From Perca fluviatilis (lineage: Eukaryota > Chordata > Actinopteri > Perciformes > Percidae): a DNA stretch of 64,000 nucleotides. The translations under genes were made by a program, and so were the position numbers. A model generated the notes under the pieces. It worked only from the letters and a program-made list of their open reading frames with translations, made no database searches and was not told where the DNA came from. The DNA lies in the NCBI RefSeq assembly GCF_010015445.1, contig NC_053118.1, forward strand, positions 18,671,437-18,735,436, given 5' to 3'. Each line of letters begins with the position of its first letter. The first letter of the stretch is position 1. Positions 48,067-59,979 of the stretch are shown here, piece by piece.

Positions 48067-48925
48067 TAGCGATGTTACCCGTGAACCCCCTGCTTCGAGG
48101 CATGTATCGGAGACATGAACCAATTTGGAATGAAGCGTTGTATCGGAGCTTGGTTTTGGGATAATCACGTGACCAGTGACGTCCGAAGCTTCGTTTCACA
48201 CACATCAACTGACTGTTTCGAAGTTGAATTCAAAAGCTGTGCGAAGGCAGCGGCACCGGGGCACGCCTTTGTGGGTTGTTGCAGTAGGAGAGTCAACAGT
48301 CAGGAAAGTTAGTGAATAGAGAGATTATTATAGTGAATATTATACAGCGAGTAGAAAGTGTATAGCCAGTAGAAAGTTCAGAGCGAGTAGCCTAGTTAAT
48401 AGCGAGTTTATTGCAAGTAGCCTAAATTTATAGCAAACAGAGAGTTTATAAAAGAGAGTTTATAGCCTTCTGCACTCGCGTATCTCACCTATTTGGCTGA
48501 GGAGACAATGTTGCTCTAGGCTACGTACCCAATATAATCACAGAAATGTGTGTGCAATTTGTTCTTTATTCATTTACCTCCCAAATTTATGTATTTGTTT
48601 ACAAACACAAGACAGTTCACAACCAAAATCCTAACTTTATTGTTCTTTTTTTGTGGCGAAGGCAATTACATTGTTATTTATGCAAGGTCCCACATAGGCT
48701 TAGATATTTGTCATTATTTATCCATGAATTCATACTCAAAACGTATTCATCTTCAACTCAAAGACATTCATGGCTAATAACTGTGAGTTTGTGACACAAT
48801 GCTATCCTTAACTTTCACCACCAGATGTCCTCATAGAGTTCTGAAGCTTCAAGTACAGAACCTTTTTTCGATACAAGTGGATTGAAAGCTTCACTGGTTC
48901 AGAAAGTTTCAGTTCGCCATCACTA
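48067..48925. mobile_element. Non-autonomous hAT element with a perfect 8-bp target duplication
   Basis: The termini are TAGCGATG and CATCACTA (imperfect inverses), flanked on both sides by ATGCATGA (48059-48066 and 48926-48933). TAGNGATG-type termini and an 8-bp duplication are hallmarks of hAT elements. The interior contains cgaagcttcg and a run of repeated gcgagtagaaagt words. No transposase is present. Confidence 0.85.
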
Positions 48926-48949
48926 ATGCATGATTCCATGGTAAACCTA

Positions 48950-50699
48950 CGGTGGCCGGGAAGTGCAATGCAACATTACAAAGAATGAAACACTTTTACA
49001 TTTTGGAAAACAAATTTACATTTTGGAAAACAAATTTACATTTTGGAAAACAAATTTACATTTTGGAAAACAAAATAACATTTTGGAAAACAAATTAACA
49101 TTTTGGAAAACAAAATAACATTTTAGAAAACAAATTTACATTTTGGAAAACAAATTTACATTTTAGAAAACAAATTTACATTTTAGAAAACAAAATAACA
49201 TTTTAGAAAACAAATTTACATTTTGGAAAACAAAATAACATTTTAGAAAACAAATTCACATTTTGGAAAACAAAATAACATTTTAGAAAACAAATTTACA
49301 TTTTAGAAAACAAATTTACATTTTGGAAAACAAAATAACATTTTCGAAAACAAATTTACATTTTCGAAAACAAATTTACATTTTAGAAAACAAATTAACA
49401 AGATGCAAAACACTTTTACCAGTCCCGAAACAAATTTACAAATGACAGATTCTTCACGGAAAGGGAATGTACCACATACCGGAAGTGATGAGGTGTTGTT
49501 GGTGAGCGCAGTCAATTTGTGTTGTTGTGAGTGAGTATATGGCGTGAATGAAGTTTATGGTGACTTTACGTGTGGTCGGTGTTTGGAGTTTTTATATGAC
49601 GCGGACCTGACGGAAACACAGGGAACGTATCGACAGCCGCCGGATCGGGTTAAAGCCGCGGGGGCAGCTGAGTCCGTCTGCAGCTGCAGGACCTGGAGCT
49701 CACTGCCCATTCCTGGGAGCCAAAACGACACCACGCAGCTGGAGACCCAGGCCGTATTGCTGGGCCCGCTGGAGGGAAGGGAAGCCCGGGAGAATCAGAT
49801 CCAGGACTGAACGGAGCGGACTGTCACAGCCTGCTGAAGTTTAAATCACAGGTTTCCTAAAGGGAGTCTGGCGGGACTCGGACTGTGGACGACGAAACAT
49901 GACTTTAAGTCTCGTTAAATGAATAACTACATGCAGAAATAAATGAATCATTAGTGGGGGAGTGAGCCTGGACATTTCAGTCTGTTTAAACTTCACTTTG
50001 AAGCAGAACCTCTTAGTTCAGAAGGGTGAAGTTTCCGTTTGTACTCATATCTGTGAACTGATTATAATAAATATTGTTTGTATTAACACATTAATTAGTC
50101 TCTTTGTCTTTTTGTTTAAAAAAACTAGAACATCGCATGAGATTTTGACGATTTATAGTGATTTTATTTCCGTTAGACCTTTGCATTGACGCGCTGATGC
50201 ATTAAGGACGGCCCATAGACAGTATATAAGGCAGTGCCTCCCCTGTTCCAAGATGGCGGCTCTATTGACGCATTCGATCCATAACTGCCGTAGTCAAGGC
50301 GACATGTATACAAAACCTCATCACTTCCGGTATGTGGTACATTCCCTTTCCGTGAAGAATCTGTCATTTGTAAATTTGTTTCGGGACTGGTAAAAGTGTT
50401 TTGCATCTTGTTAATTTGTTTTCGAAAATGTAAATTTGTTTTCTAAAATGTAAATTTGTTTTCGAAAATGTTATTTTGTTTTCGAAAATGTAAATTTGTT
50501 TTCTAAAATGTTATTTTGTTTTCCAAAATGTAAATTTGTTTTCCAAAATGTAAATTTGTTTTCTAAAATGTAAATTTGTTTTCTAAAATGTTATTTTGTT
50601 TTCCAAAATGTAAATTTGTTTTCTAAAATGTTATTTTGTTTTCCAAAATGTAAAAGTGTTTCATTCTTTGTAATGTTGCATTGCACTTCCCGGCCACCG
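48950..50699. mobile_element. Foldback element with 20-bp satellite arms
   Basis: The ends CGGTGGCCGGGAAGTGCAAT and its inverse are flanked by TA (48948-48949 and 50700-50701). Each arm contains a tandem array of a 20-bp unit (aaaacaaatttacattttgg and its inverse), about 20 copies on the left (48990-49405) and about 12 on the right (50410-50655). Both arms then continue with the same unique sequence (gaagaatctgtcatttgtaa on the right arm). The loop (49495-50190) is GC-rich in part and has no recognised gene. Confidence 0.85.
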
Positions 50700-50701
50700 T
50701 A

Positions 50702-51711
50702 CATAATAGTTAGCCACAAGCAGCACTGTTTTGATGGGTGTCATGGCCTCTGCTTAACTTGTCCCTCTCTGTCAGTGTGGCTACATTGTCACTCAGGCTA
50801 CATTTACACGTGGCCGGCTATTTTCCTAAATGGACGTTTCAACCTCTTCGTTTACAAAAATAACATCGTGCACGCCTGTCAGTTTTCAGAAAAGTGTTTG
50901 TTTACATAAACCTGTGTATATATGCTGTTAAGAGCATGCCAAACCTGTAGATGGTAGTGTAACGAGAAGCTCAAGCTCATGTTAGCCAATCAGAATCCTG
51001 AAAATAGCAACAACAGCAACGAATCACTTCCTCTTTCTCTCGGAGGCAGCTCTTCTCAGCTGCCTAAACCTCAGTTTACATGCAAACATGCAAATAAAGT
51101 TTTCCAAAAATTTCCACTCTGGCCGAAATTTTTATAAAGAATCGTTTTCAGAGGCAAATTCTCCGTTTGCGTGTAAAGGAAGGGCACAAACGAAGGGAAA
51201 TGTCTCAGTTTTTCAAAATAACCAAACGGGGTATAACACTGCCTGAAGGTTGCTCACACTGTGTCAGTTCACAGTTCCTGCCTCAACACAGTACATTTTT
51301 TAACTCTTTCCTAGCCGTGTTGTTCCACACCACCCTGGCACACATCACTCCTGGCTACTCCCTGTCTGGACTCCCAACTTCAGTTCCCCACCTTTTGGAT
51401 CTAGTTCCCTCTCTGCTGGCAATATTCAAGTTTGTAATAATTCTTCTTTCAAACTATAATCCTACCTCCTGTCCCTCCCGGTGTCTAGTGCTTTGGTTTT
51501 TGTCGCTTGCGTAAGGTATGGCAATGCAAGTCTATCAGCTTTGAGACTGCTGACAGACTAACTTTGGTTGCCCCTCTCGGATAAAAATTTTTAAATGACA
51601 GTAAATATGAAATGTATAAGACAACGACCTGTATCGCGATGCAGTGTGTTTCAAAATGTAACAGGAAGTGACAAATATTGACTTGAAAATGAAAACACAA
51701 CCTAACTGCTG
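50702..51711. other. Gene-poor stretch containing a probable MITE
   Basis: At about 50793-51182 the ends read aggctacatttacacgtgg and tttgcgtgtaaagga, short inverse termini consistent with a hAT- or PIF-like MITE, but I could not fix a target duplication. The remainder contains no recognisable gene. Confidence 0.4.
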
Positions 51712-53066
51712 GGGTCCGTTCCAGGTAGGAGGTTTAACAAACTCTGAGTCTAACCCTGATGTCTGAGTTGATTTACCCTGAGATGGGAAACTCTGAGTTT
51801 TCGGTTCCAGAACAGCTGATTTGAGTTGGTTCAATCAACTCGGAGTAGGTTCACTCAGGGTTACGTGCGTGCACAACCACTATAAAAAGGCAGTATGAAT
51901 GGAGCCATGATTCTACGATTCACCATGGTAACAACCACAAACAAACGGGTCGGTGGAAATACTCATGCGCACAAACAGCGACTTTGAACCGTTTGAACAT
52001 GCATGAAAAAAAGCAACACAGCTGCTGCTGCTGCAAAAGAGAGAGAATTGGTGTTGGAGAAAATTGCTGCTTGAGTCAATGCGTACGCATTAACAGTGTA
52101 TTCATTTCTTTAACTTATAATATTACTGGTGAAAACTGGAATTGTATTACACCTATAATTTCATTTAGGTGCAATCCTGCAGGCGAAAAAGTAAACTACA
52201 GGCTACTAATACCATTCTGAGGCTGCAGCACCATATCATTAACAGAACTATAACGTATAATCATTTATTTCTTTTTAATGGCTCTCACTGGTTTGTGTCC
52301 AGGGAACACTACAAAAACGTTTAAAAAAACGTTTCAGAGCGAGTCACACTTTTCTGACGGCTCTGCATACAGTGGCTTTACTATTACAGTATGATCCGCT
52401 ACACTGTTATAAAGAAAACTGCCGTTTGCAAAAAACGTAATGCGACACAAAGAATCTGCTGGGATGTTAAAGCCTATCCGAACGATGGTGGATGTGTACG
52501 CCTGATATGAGGACGGATAAGGTATCTACATATCTAATGGACTGTGATAAAAAAAACCATCTCAAATCGGTTATGTGGAAATGTAAATACATCTATAGTC
52601 GGGACTCAAAATCATCTCCCGACATAAACTCTCTGTGAATTAATACAGCCTTTTTCATCAACAGGATCGCGTCCGAAAAGGACATGACATATTTGAGGAA
52701 AAAAACTTTTTATAATCTGCCTAACATAAACCAATACGTTTTTTTATTCATGCAGATAACAAACTGCATTAAAATGCGCCTGATACAGACTGAATGAATG
52801 AATGAGGAAATGAGTTTTTCTCCTCCCTTTCTCAGAGGTTTTTTTTCTCAGTTTCTCAGTCTCCTCCCTCTCAGAGGGAGAAACTCAAGGTGTTTCTTGA
52901 AGAAAACCTGCTCACGCACGAGGTTAGGTTCATAAGGTCAGTTACTATAGTAACTGACTCTGAGGTTAAGTTACCTCTCTTTCTGAAACGGAAAACTCAG
53001 AGTTTCCCTCATCTCAGGGTTAACAAACTCAGACTTTTCACTAAACCTGCTTTCTGGAACGGGCCT
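51712..53066. mobile_element. PIF/Harbinger-type element
   Basis: The termini GGGTCCGTTCCAG and CTGGAACGGGCCT are inverted with few mismatches, flanked by CTG at 51709-51711 and 53067-53069. Subterminal actctgagtt/aactcagagt motifs are repeated at both ends. It has no transposase frame. The target and termini resemble those of the element at 35369-37148, but the internal sequence differs. Confidence 0.8.
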
Positions 53067-54293
53067 CTGATGTGGGACGTGACAGGATTATAAAGTTAGT
53101 TATTCCACATCAGTTTGGACTGAAGGAATTAAGCTTGTGTGCAGAACTGAATAGAACTTAGACCTTTGTAAAAAGTCCTCTCTGCTAGAGATAATGTTTA
53201 AATAGTAGCCATATCACATTAAGATCAATATGCATTAACTGGCATTAACTTATCTTTCCGGCTGTGATAGGGAAAAACGGAGCCCTGAAACAGAGATAGC
53301 CAGGGCCAAATACACATGAAAGCCATCTGTTTGATGTTACTTTAATCCCTTGTAATATGATACATCACTCTCTTGCTCTTTTATAGGATGCATCTCACAT
53401 AATAGTCATACAGTCCCAATTTTGAGATATTAGGGGGATTGTATTTTAGCTTTTAAGTCAAGAAGAGGGTCTGCTGAAGAAGCATTTGTAAAGTATCTGC
53501 CCCTAATGCATGGGTGTAGGGCCTATTCTGTGCCTCTGTCTGGAAGTGGGCGGTTTCTGTAAATGAGGGAAAAAATTACTAAAAATGAGTCAGAGAGCGA
53601 GAGAAAATAAAACAGTCTCTGTTCCCAGTGTCACTGAGTAGAACTACTTGCTGTGCAGTTGTTGATGTTATTGAGGTAATATTAAGCCTACTGCATCTTG
53701 CCAGCGTGGACACTGCAGTTGTTGTTTACTGTAAGCTGTCTCAACACAGTAGGCCAAGACAGAGCCTGTCTGAGCTACTTGGAATTTCACAATTTTGGTA
53801 AGTAGTTAAATCTAAAACTTGAAAAACGTGAAAATATTACAGCAGCATGAACAATATGATCCATATGTTTATCCTAATTCTGAATATTTTGTATCATTAC
53901 TGTATCATAATTGTTTGTCAACATACTTAGATTTCTTTTATTTTCTTTCACTTTCAGTCACTTTTCTTTCACTTTCAGTCACTGAATACAGAAAAGGAAG
54001 GAAAAAGAGAATAAAGTCAGATCACATGATGTAATTAAAGCTATAGTGCGTAGTTTCTTCCTCCCCGTGAGGAATTCTAAGTAATGACAGCAAAACTGTC
54101 CATGACCGCAAACTGTATTGTAATTGGCATGCAAGTAAGTAATTGACATGTATTTGTATTTGCTTTTCATAGACATGAATCTCAAGATTCTTTACAGGGG
54201 TACAAAACAACATACTTGTGGCCTTGCACATAATTTTTTACCCCACTTCATTTTGTTTTTCTTTTCATTTAAACACCACAGCATATTACACCA
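53067..54293. other. Probable upstream region of the Siglec-like gene; partial MITE
   Basis: Before the 54294-59959 insertion this stretch lay directly 5' of the Siglec-like gene and may hold its promoter. At about 54036-54150 it contains a partial copy of the agtgcgtag/gaggaattctaagtaa MITE that is complete at 62573-62951. No coding exon was recognised. Confidence 0.35.
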
Positions 54294-54939
54294 CACTGTA
54301 AACCCGAATAAGTTACCAGAACTCAAAAAAAGTGAGGCAATCAGTTGCCTCACTTTTTTTAAGTTGATTAACTTAAAAGTCAAAATTTTCCAAACTTAAA
54401 AGGTTGGTTGAATTGCTACTTGTACCTTTTGATAACAGTTAAATTAAAAGTGCTCATTTAGCTCAACTCAATTATTTTCAGTTATTATGACTTACAGTTT
54501 TGAGTTTTCAAACCACAGGAATAAGTTCACAGAACTTTAAAAAATAAGTACACAACCACACAATTTTTATGTTAATAAAACTCAATGTTTATTAGTTTGT
54601 TTTGTCATTGTTTTAAGTACACATTAGTCAAATATGTTGAGTTTGTTTACTTAAAAACATGTGATTCAAAACTTAAAAATTTTAGGCCAACCGATTGCCT
54701 CACTTACATTAAGTTTAACTAACTTAATATATCTAAAAGTCGTGAACGTCTGCTTTTGAACAGTTACATGTTAAAATGAAATAGAAAAACATTTATAAAT
54801 TAAAAAAAAAAAATAATTTTAAAATATACTTATATACTTTAATTGTATATTCAATAAATAAATAAATTTGAGAGATTTTTAAGAAGAAAAACTCAAAATT
54901 CTCTGATCCTATCCTTCCAAATGTGTTCCTGGTCACTTA

Positions 54940-55283
54940 AACGAACACGCGAACTTAATGGGACTTTGTCTTATTCAATCGTATCCTCCAGAGTTAGAGA
55001 AGTCCATAAATACCCTTCTCATCTCAGTGTGTGTTGTAACTCTGTCTGGCGCACCCACTGCTAGCCTAGCTTAGCACATGTTGTACAAATCACAACATGG
55101 AAATAGGAAAATGATGGCGCGTTATTTTGTCACTTTATTAGGAGATAGATGGAGCCAGATCCCTCCAGGATCTGTGCTAAGCTAGGCATGGGTTCGTCAG
55201 ACAGAGATACGACACGCACAGATGAGAAGCGTATGTATGGACTTATCTAACTCTGGGGGATACTGTGAATAAATCCCAATAAG
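54940..55283. mobile_element. Second member of the minisatellite-bearing MITE family
   Basis: It is homologous to the arms of the element at 33985-34550 (left arm aatgggactttgtcttattc, right arm ending aaatcccaataag) but has only one internal copy of the 70-bp unit. The interior includes gctaagctaggcatgggttc, absent from the other member. It lies within the 54294-59959 element. Confidence 0.6.
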
Positions 55284-55285
55284 TA

Positions 55286-55994
55286 CCGTATTTTTCCGGA
55301 CTATAAGTCGCACTTTTTTCCCTACTTTGGCTGGTCCTGTGACTTGTGCGAACTTGTATATCAAAATATATATAATTTAACATGTTTTTAAATGTTAATT
55401 CATACTGAACACATTACCATTTACAGCCGCAAGAGGGCGCTCTATGCTTGTGACAACTAGAATGCTGCTCCTAAAGACAACTGAGAAAGAGAAAAGAGAT
55501 AAACTGCAGGTAGTAAAATATGCAGCCGAAAACGGTAATCGAGCAGCAGAAAGAAAGTTTGAAACAAGGGAGAAACTTGTGAGGGACTGGCGAAAAGGTG
55601 ACTCTTATGCAATGAAGAAAACAAAGAAAGCTAATCGGCTAATCGCGGGCTGAAAGCAAGATGGCCAGAGCTGGAGGAACGAGTCACACATGGGTGCTTG
55701 AACAACGTGCTGCTGGGAGAGGCTTGTCAACGGTGCAGTTAGCTCGCTACGTCGCCACACCCTGGTAGTTGTTCTGTGTGCTATTGTATAGTTTAATAAC
55801 TGTTAATGTGTTACGTTAACATACCGGACACCTACCGTATTCAGCCTGTTGTTCTGGGTGCTATTGTGTAGTTTTGGATTTTGTGAAATACATTTCTAAA
55901 TAAATGCGACATATATGTTTTTTTCCTCTTCATGACGCATTTTTTGACTGATGCGACTTATACTCCGGAGCGACTTATAGTCCGGAAAATACGG
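55286..55994. mobile_element. Pogo-like non-autonomous element with transposase remnant
   Basis: The inverted termini CCGTATTTTTCCGGACTATA and its near-perfect inverse are flanked by TA at 55284-55285 and 55995-55996. The plus strand reads KLQVVKYAAENGNRAAERKF and LVRDWRKGDS, resembling the N-terminal helix-turn-helix of pogo/Tigger transposases. It continues as far as ELEERVTH in a shifted frame before an internal deletion. An inverted, truncated relative is at about 31879-32325. Confidence 0.82.
55444..55653 (+). pseudogene. Pogo/Tigger transposase N-terminal remnant
   Basis: This 69-codon frame is the CENP-B/pogo-like DNA-binding segment (KLQVVKYAAENGN..LVRDWRK, MKKTKKANR). The DDE domain is entirely missing, so the remnant cannot mobilise the element by itself. 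Confidence 0.7.
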
Positions 55995-56604
55995 TATGCA
56001 TGTTTCTTTAAGGCCCTAGGAAATAAATATTTATCACACATTTCTGATATTGACCAGATAACTAATCAGATAGTCAGGAAAATAATCGGAGTAATCAAAA
56101 ACAATAATACCAAAATTAAATTATCGTTCGTTACAGCTATAAAAGAAAAAACACTGCTTTTGGCTTCCTTGCTAATTCCTCAGTAAGGCGACAGGGCAGC
56201 AATTTGGATGAAATTTCAAAAATTCTATAGAGTTTAAGAACATTTTCACTTAAAACTCTAAAATGTAAATGTTTTACAAACCATATCAAATGCACAGTGA
56301 AATGTGAGTCATCTTGCGCAGCCCACAATGGTTAAGAAAAACATTAAAACATACAAAACATTAGCGTTACTTTTGCATTATATTAATGAGAACAAAGGCA
56401 TATTGTGTAGTTTGGGCCTATTGGCTGAACACCTGCAGTAGTGCAGTAACTTTTGAGGCATTATTTAGACAAAAGGAGATAACTTTGAACTAGCCTTTTA
56501 TAATGCTTTACCCTGCAGCCTTTTTTCAGATGAGTTTCTACATCATTAATTCATTCTTGAGGGTCTGCAACCTGCGGGGATAGTTTACCACTTTCTAGAC
56601 CAAG

Positions 56605-58290
56605 TTAAATCTTTTGAGTGAATTCAAAAGTGTTGGTCAGTGCTTTGGGATAGCTGCGGTGCGGTGCATAGATCACTCCACAGATTACCAGGAAGGCATC
56701 GCCAAGTCTGGGAAGGCTGACCACGGCATCACTTTCAATGACGACAGTGATTCTCACAGGGTGGTAGTGAACTGGACTTGCGTCATGGTCACCGATGAAA
56801 GTAATGAGGCCCACTGCAACACCATCAAGCTCTGGCTCATCAGACTCATCCTGAATGAATGAAAAAGAGATACTAATCACAAACTAACACATGGAACAGA
56901 ACAGATGACATAATTTGTCTTTCCTTAACCAAGTCCCATTGAAATCCAATACCACTTTTACAAAAGAGACCTGGGTCTCATTGTAAGAGTTGAAAAACAT
57001 AAGATCCATGTTCTGCACACATGAATCAGCCAAAATACCAGAGAATCTAGGTGCTGACTGAAACCAAGGACATTTACAAGAAAATGTTTTACTGAACATT
57101 GAATAAAATGTTAGTATTTACGGGTTAGATAATACACAGCAGAATCTGTTAGTGACTTAAGGAGACTCACTGTGCAGGTTCTTAAACATCCAGAGACGTC
57201 CTCGCGCAGATACACAGGAAGGACGTGGAGAACAGTAGTGCGCTTGGTGTGTATGTCATGGATTTCCTATTCAGATAAAAACAGAATTGCATATACTGAA
57301 GAGTTTACATAAAGCTGATTTTAAACAGTCCAAACAGAACATATGTCCACAAATAACCTGTTAACATCTTTAATGCAATCAGACAAATGGCAAACAAAGT
57401 GGACTAATTGCAAGAGTCAAAAAGCTCATTTCAATCATTGAACCTGTTCAATGTTCTACTGGTTCAACCTATGAAATGTGTAAAAATCTATTTACCTGTT
57501 CATCGTGGATTTTTAAAATTTCAGCCAGAGCATCTGCTGTCTTCCCAGTTTTTGATGCCTTCCGTCTGAATAAGGTCATCAGTCGAGGAAGATAGCGGTC
57601 AAGCTCAGCATAGCACGTGTTGGGCAGGTTCTGATTTGTAATCCGCTGGAACTCTGCATACAACTACATAGAAATAACAGCCAGAGGAGAACACAGCAAC
57701 AACACTTATTAAAAAAAACAGTTCAATTTGAAGAATCTTGCACACATTTATAAAGCAAAAATATCAGCCAAATGAGTAAGAATCACAATTTTCACTTTAA
57801 AAGAGAGAGCTGATCCATATTACCTCAGACTCTATTTTGAGAGCAGGCCAGAGGTCCATGAGGTCGTTCACTGGTGGGCAGGACATCACTATGGTCTGTC
57901 GGCGTAGGGGAAATGTGGTCTCCATCATCTTTCTAATGAGGGGCAGTTTCTTCTCAGTCTTCTTCAACAATTTTTGCAAGCAAATACAAAGTTAAGTAAA
58001 ATATGATTAGTAGTATTCGTGAACAGAACACATTCATTAATTGTTGACTTAAATACAGCAAAACACTTTATTTTGATCAAACAGGCAAGTAGAAAAAACA
58101 ATGTGTGTATGTGGGAGTGCGTATGATTTGGGGTTACCACACTAAAACCTTGTCTGAGAAAAAAAAAACAATTCAAGTTATTGGTATTTAGAGGGCGGGG
58201 GAGGTGGGGGGTGATAGAAGAATTCACATTCATTGGATTACCTGGTATCGTTATCACATCTCCAGTTATCTTCTTCTTAAATTTTTTGAA
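56605..58290 (-). pseudogene. SAMD3-like cargo gene in the 54294-59959 element
   Basis: Minus-strand exons with good splice sites: about 58290-58244 (ends ITGDVITIP), about 57967-57824 (LPLIRKMMETTFPLRRQTIV, SCPPVNDLMDLWPAL), 57663-57496 (LYAEFQRITNQNL, RYLPRLMTLFRRKASKTGK), 57266-57171 (VLPVYLREDVSGCLR) and 56850-56605 (HYHPVRITVVIESDAV, FLVICGVIYAPHRSYPKAL, stop). These match the remembered pattern of fish SAMD3-like proteins and share layout with the gene at 28870-37274: a S/CP..(E/D)(I/L).(D/E).(Y/W)P box and a C-terminal YP..L box. The N-terminal exons were not found and the acceptor near 57967 is weak, so the gene may be truncated. A possible first non-coding exon ends at a GTAAGT donor near 59256. 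Confidence 0.62.
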
Positions 58291-59979
58291 ACTGAAACAG
58301 CAAGATGCAAAGGCATAAACTGATCTGAAACTGAACAATTAAAAGCATTCAAAGAGTGTCAAATTATAAATACTTCCATTTATAAATGTTCCCTGTTAAT
58401 GATCTTTTCATTTAATCCCCATAAGTGTCAAGTTACTAAAGCCATCAAGCAAAATTAACATTACTGTAAAGAAAAGCAGCCACACTTGAACCTTAGTGCA
58501 TGGTTAATCAACAATAATACCATTTCTACAAACCAAAGCTTTACTATTAAGGGTTTTTACTTTATTCATCTTTGTCATGAAAAGCAGCTTGCCTCCAGCA
58601 GGGTCGTTTGTTTTAAAACCGAGGCAACACAAGTAGCTAGGCAGGCACGGGCAGTTGACTCGTTCTGTTAACAGCAATCTCCGTGTCTCAGACAGTCTGC
58701 TCACACAGAATTTAAAACTAGCGTCCCTAGAAGCTACACAGAGAGCGCGGACTTGCAGTGTAGGGACTCAGTTTGAGGCGTTTATGCTCTTTTGTGCACT
58801 ATTGAAAGTTTCCATCAACAAAAAACTAACTATCGCATATGAAGTGTCTGTTAGTGCTTCTACTAACATACCAGGTGTCTGTTAGTGCTTCTACTAACAA
58901 CTAATTTTCTAACACCACCTTTAAGCGGGGAATGAGCGTGTGATTACTAGATTCATGCGTCGTCAAATTCTTCAGGGAGTCGGTTAGTGGTAGCTAGGTC
59001 GCTAGTTGTGCTGCTGGAGTGCGTAACATCAAAGTCCTTCTAAATAGTCTCTGGTAACGTTAGTGGTCGCGCTAAGTGGCTAGCTAGCTCTTTAGCAGCT
59101 AACCTATATCTGACAAGTTGCCAATCCCTACAAGACTCCCGTGATAAGCCAGTGAAGGGCGGGGGCTTGGAGAAGGTCTACGCTCTCTGAGACAAACACA
59201 TAAAAATGTATAAAAGAAGTAAAAGCGAATGAATATTAACATTCAAAACTTACAGTAAGTCCAGTGAGCCTGATTGCTGCTGCGTAGGTAGTTTCTGCAA
59301 CCCTACTGTCTGCTGCTTCCCGCCTTGCTGCGTTGTTCAAACTTTTCTTCTTCTGTGTTTTTCCAAAGAGCGGTAAGGAATCAGTGTAGTGTGCAAATTA
59401 GCGCCACCTTCTGCTTCGCAGGTTGAATCAGAGATTAACTCGCCATACAAAATTATCCCTGCAGCTGCTTAAATAAAAATAAAAAGAATATATAGGCTAC
59501 ATTAAACTGATGAAGAAAAAATAAATAAAATAAATACATTTTGTCCTCCACTAATGTCTAATGCATTTCAGACCATTTGCTATTGCAATTTATTTATTAT
59601 GATCGATTTTACTTATTTGGTAAAGCACTTTGAGATTTTATTGTATTTTAACATGTGCTATATAAATTCAGTTTATTTTTAAATCATCCCTATTTTAAAC
59701 AATAGAAATAACAGGACTTTATCATTCTTAGTATGTTATTACTCAATTCTATTACATTGTACTTAAGTTATGTTTTTAAGTTATGCTTACTTATACACAA
59801 AATAGTTCCATTTAATCAAAGAATATTAGTTAACAATACTCAAAAAGGAAGAATATGTTACACCAACTTGACAAAATTAAGTTAGTAGAACTTGTTCTAA
59901 AACTTTTAGTATACACTACTTAATCTATTTAATTACTTTGAACGTTCGGGTTTACAGTGCACAAAAACCTCAGAGAAAG

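Larger units (their letters stand above)
54294..59959. mobile_element. 5.7-kb EnSpm-like element carrying only a SAMD3-like gene
   Basis: The terminal inverted repeats CACTGTAAACCCGAA (54294) and TTCGGGTTTACAGTG (ending 59959) are perfect over 15 bp, flanked by CA on both sides. Subterminal aacttaa/ttaagtt motifs are abundant at both ends. CACTG termini fit EnSpm/CACTA elements. The interior has a minus-strand multi-exon gene and nested MITEs but no transposase, so it would depend on one supplied elsewhere. Confidence 0.82.

Noticed and set aside
47758..48951. An 18-bp direct repeat (atgattccatggtaaacc) at 47755 and 48930 as a long target duplication
   Set aside because: The insertion between is already explained by a hAT element with its own perfect 8-bp duplication at 48059 and 48926; the longer match probably reflects a local duplication.
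48990..49405. Regular short repeats suggestive of a CRISPR array
   Set aside because: The 20-bp units are contiguous with no unique spacers, lie in a eukaryotic sequence and are mirrored as the arms of a foldback element.
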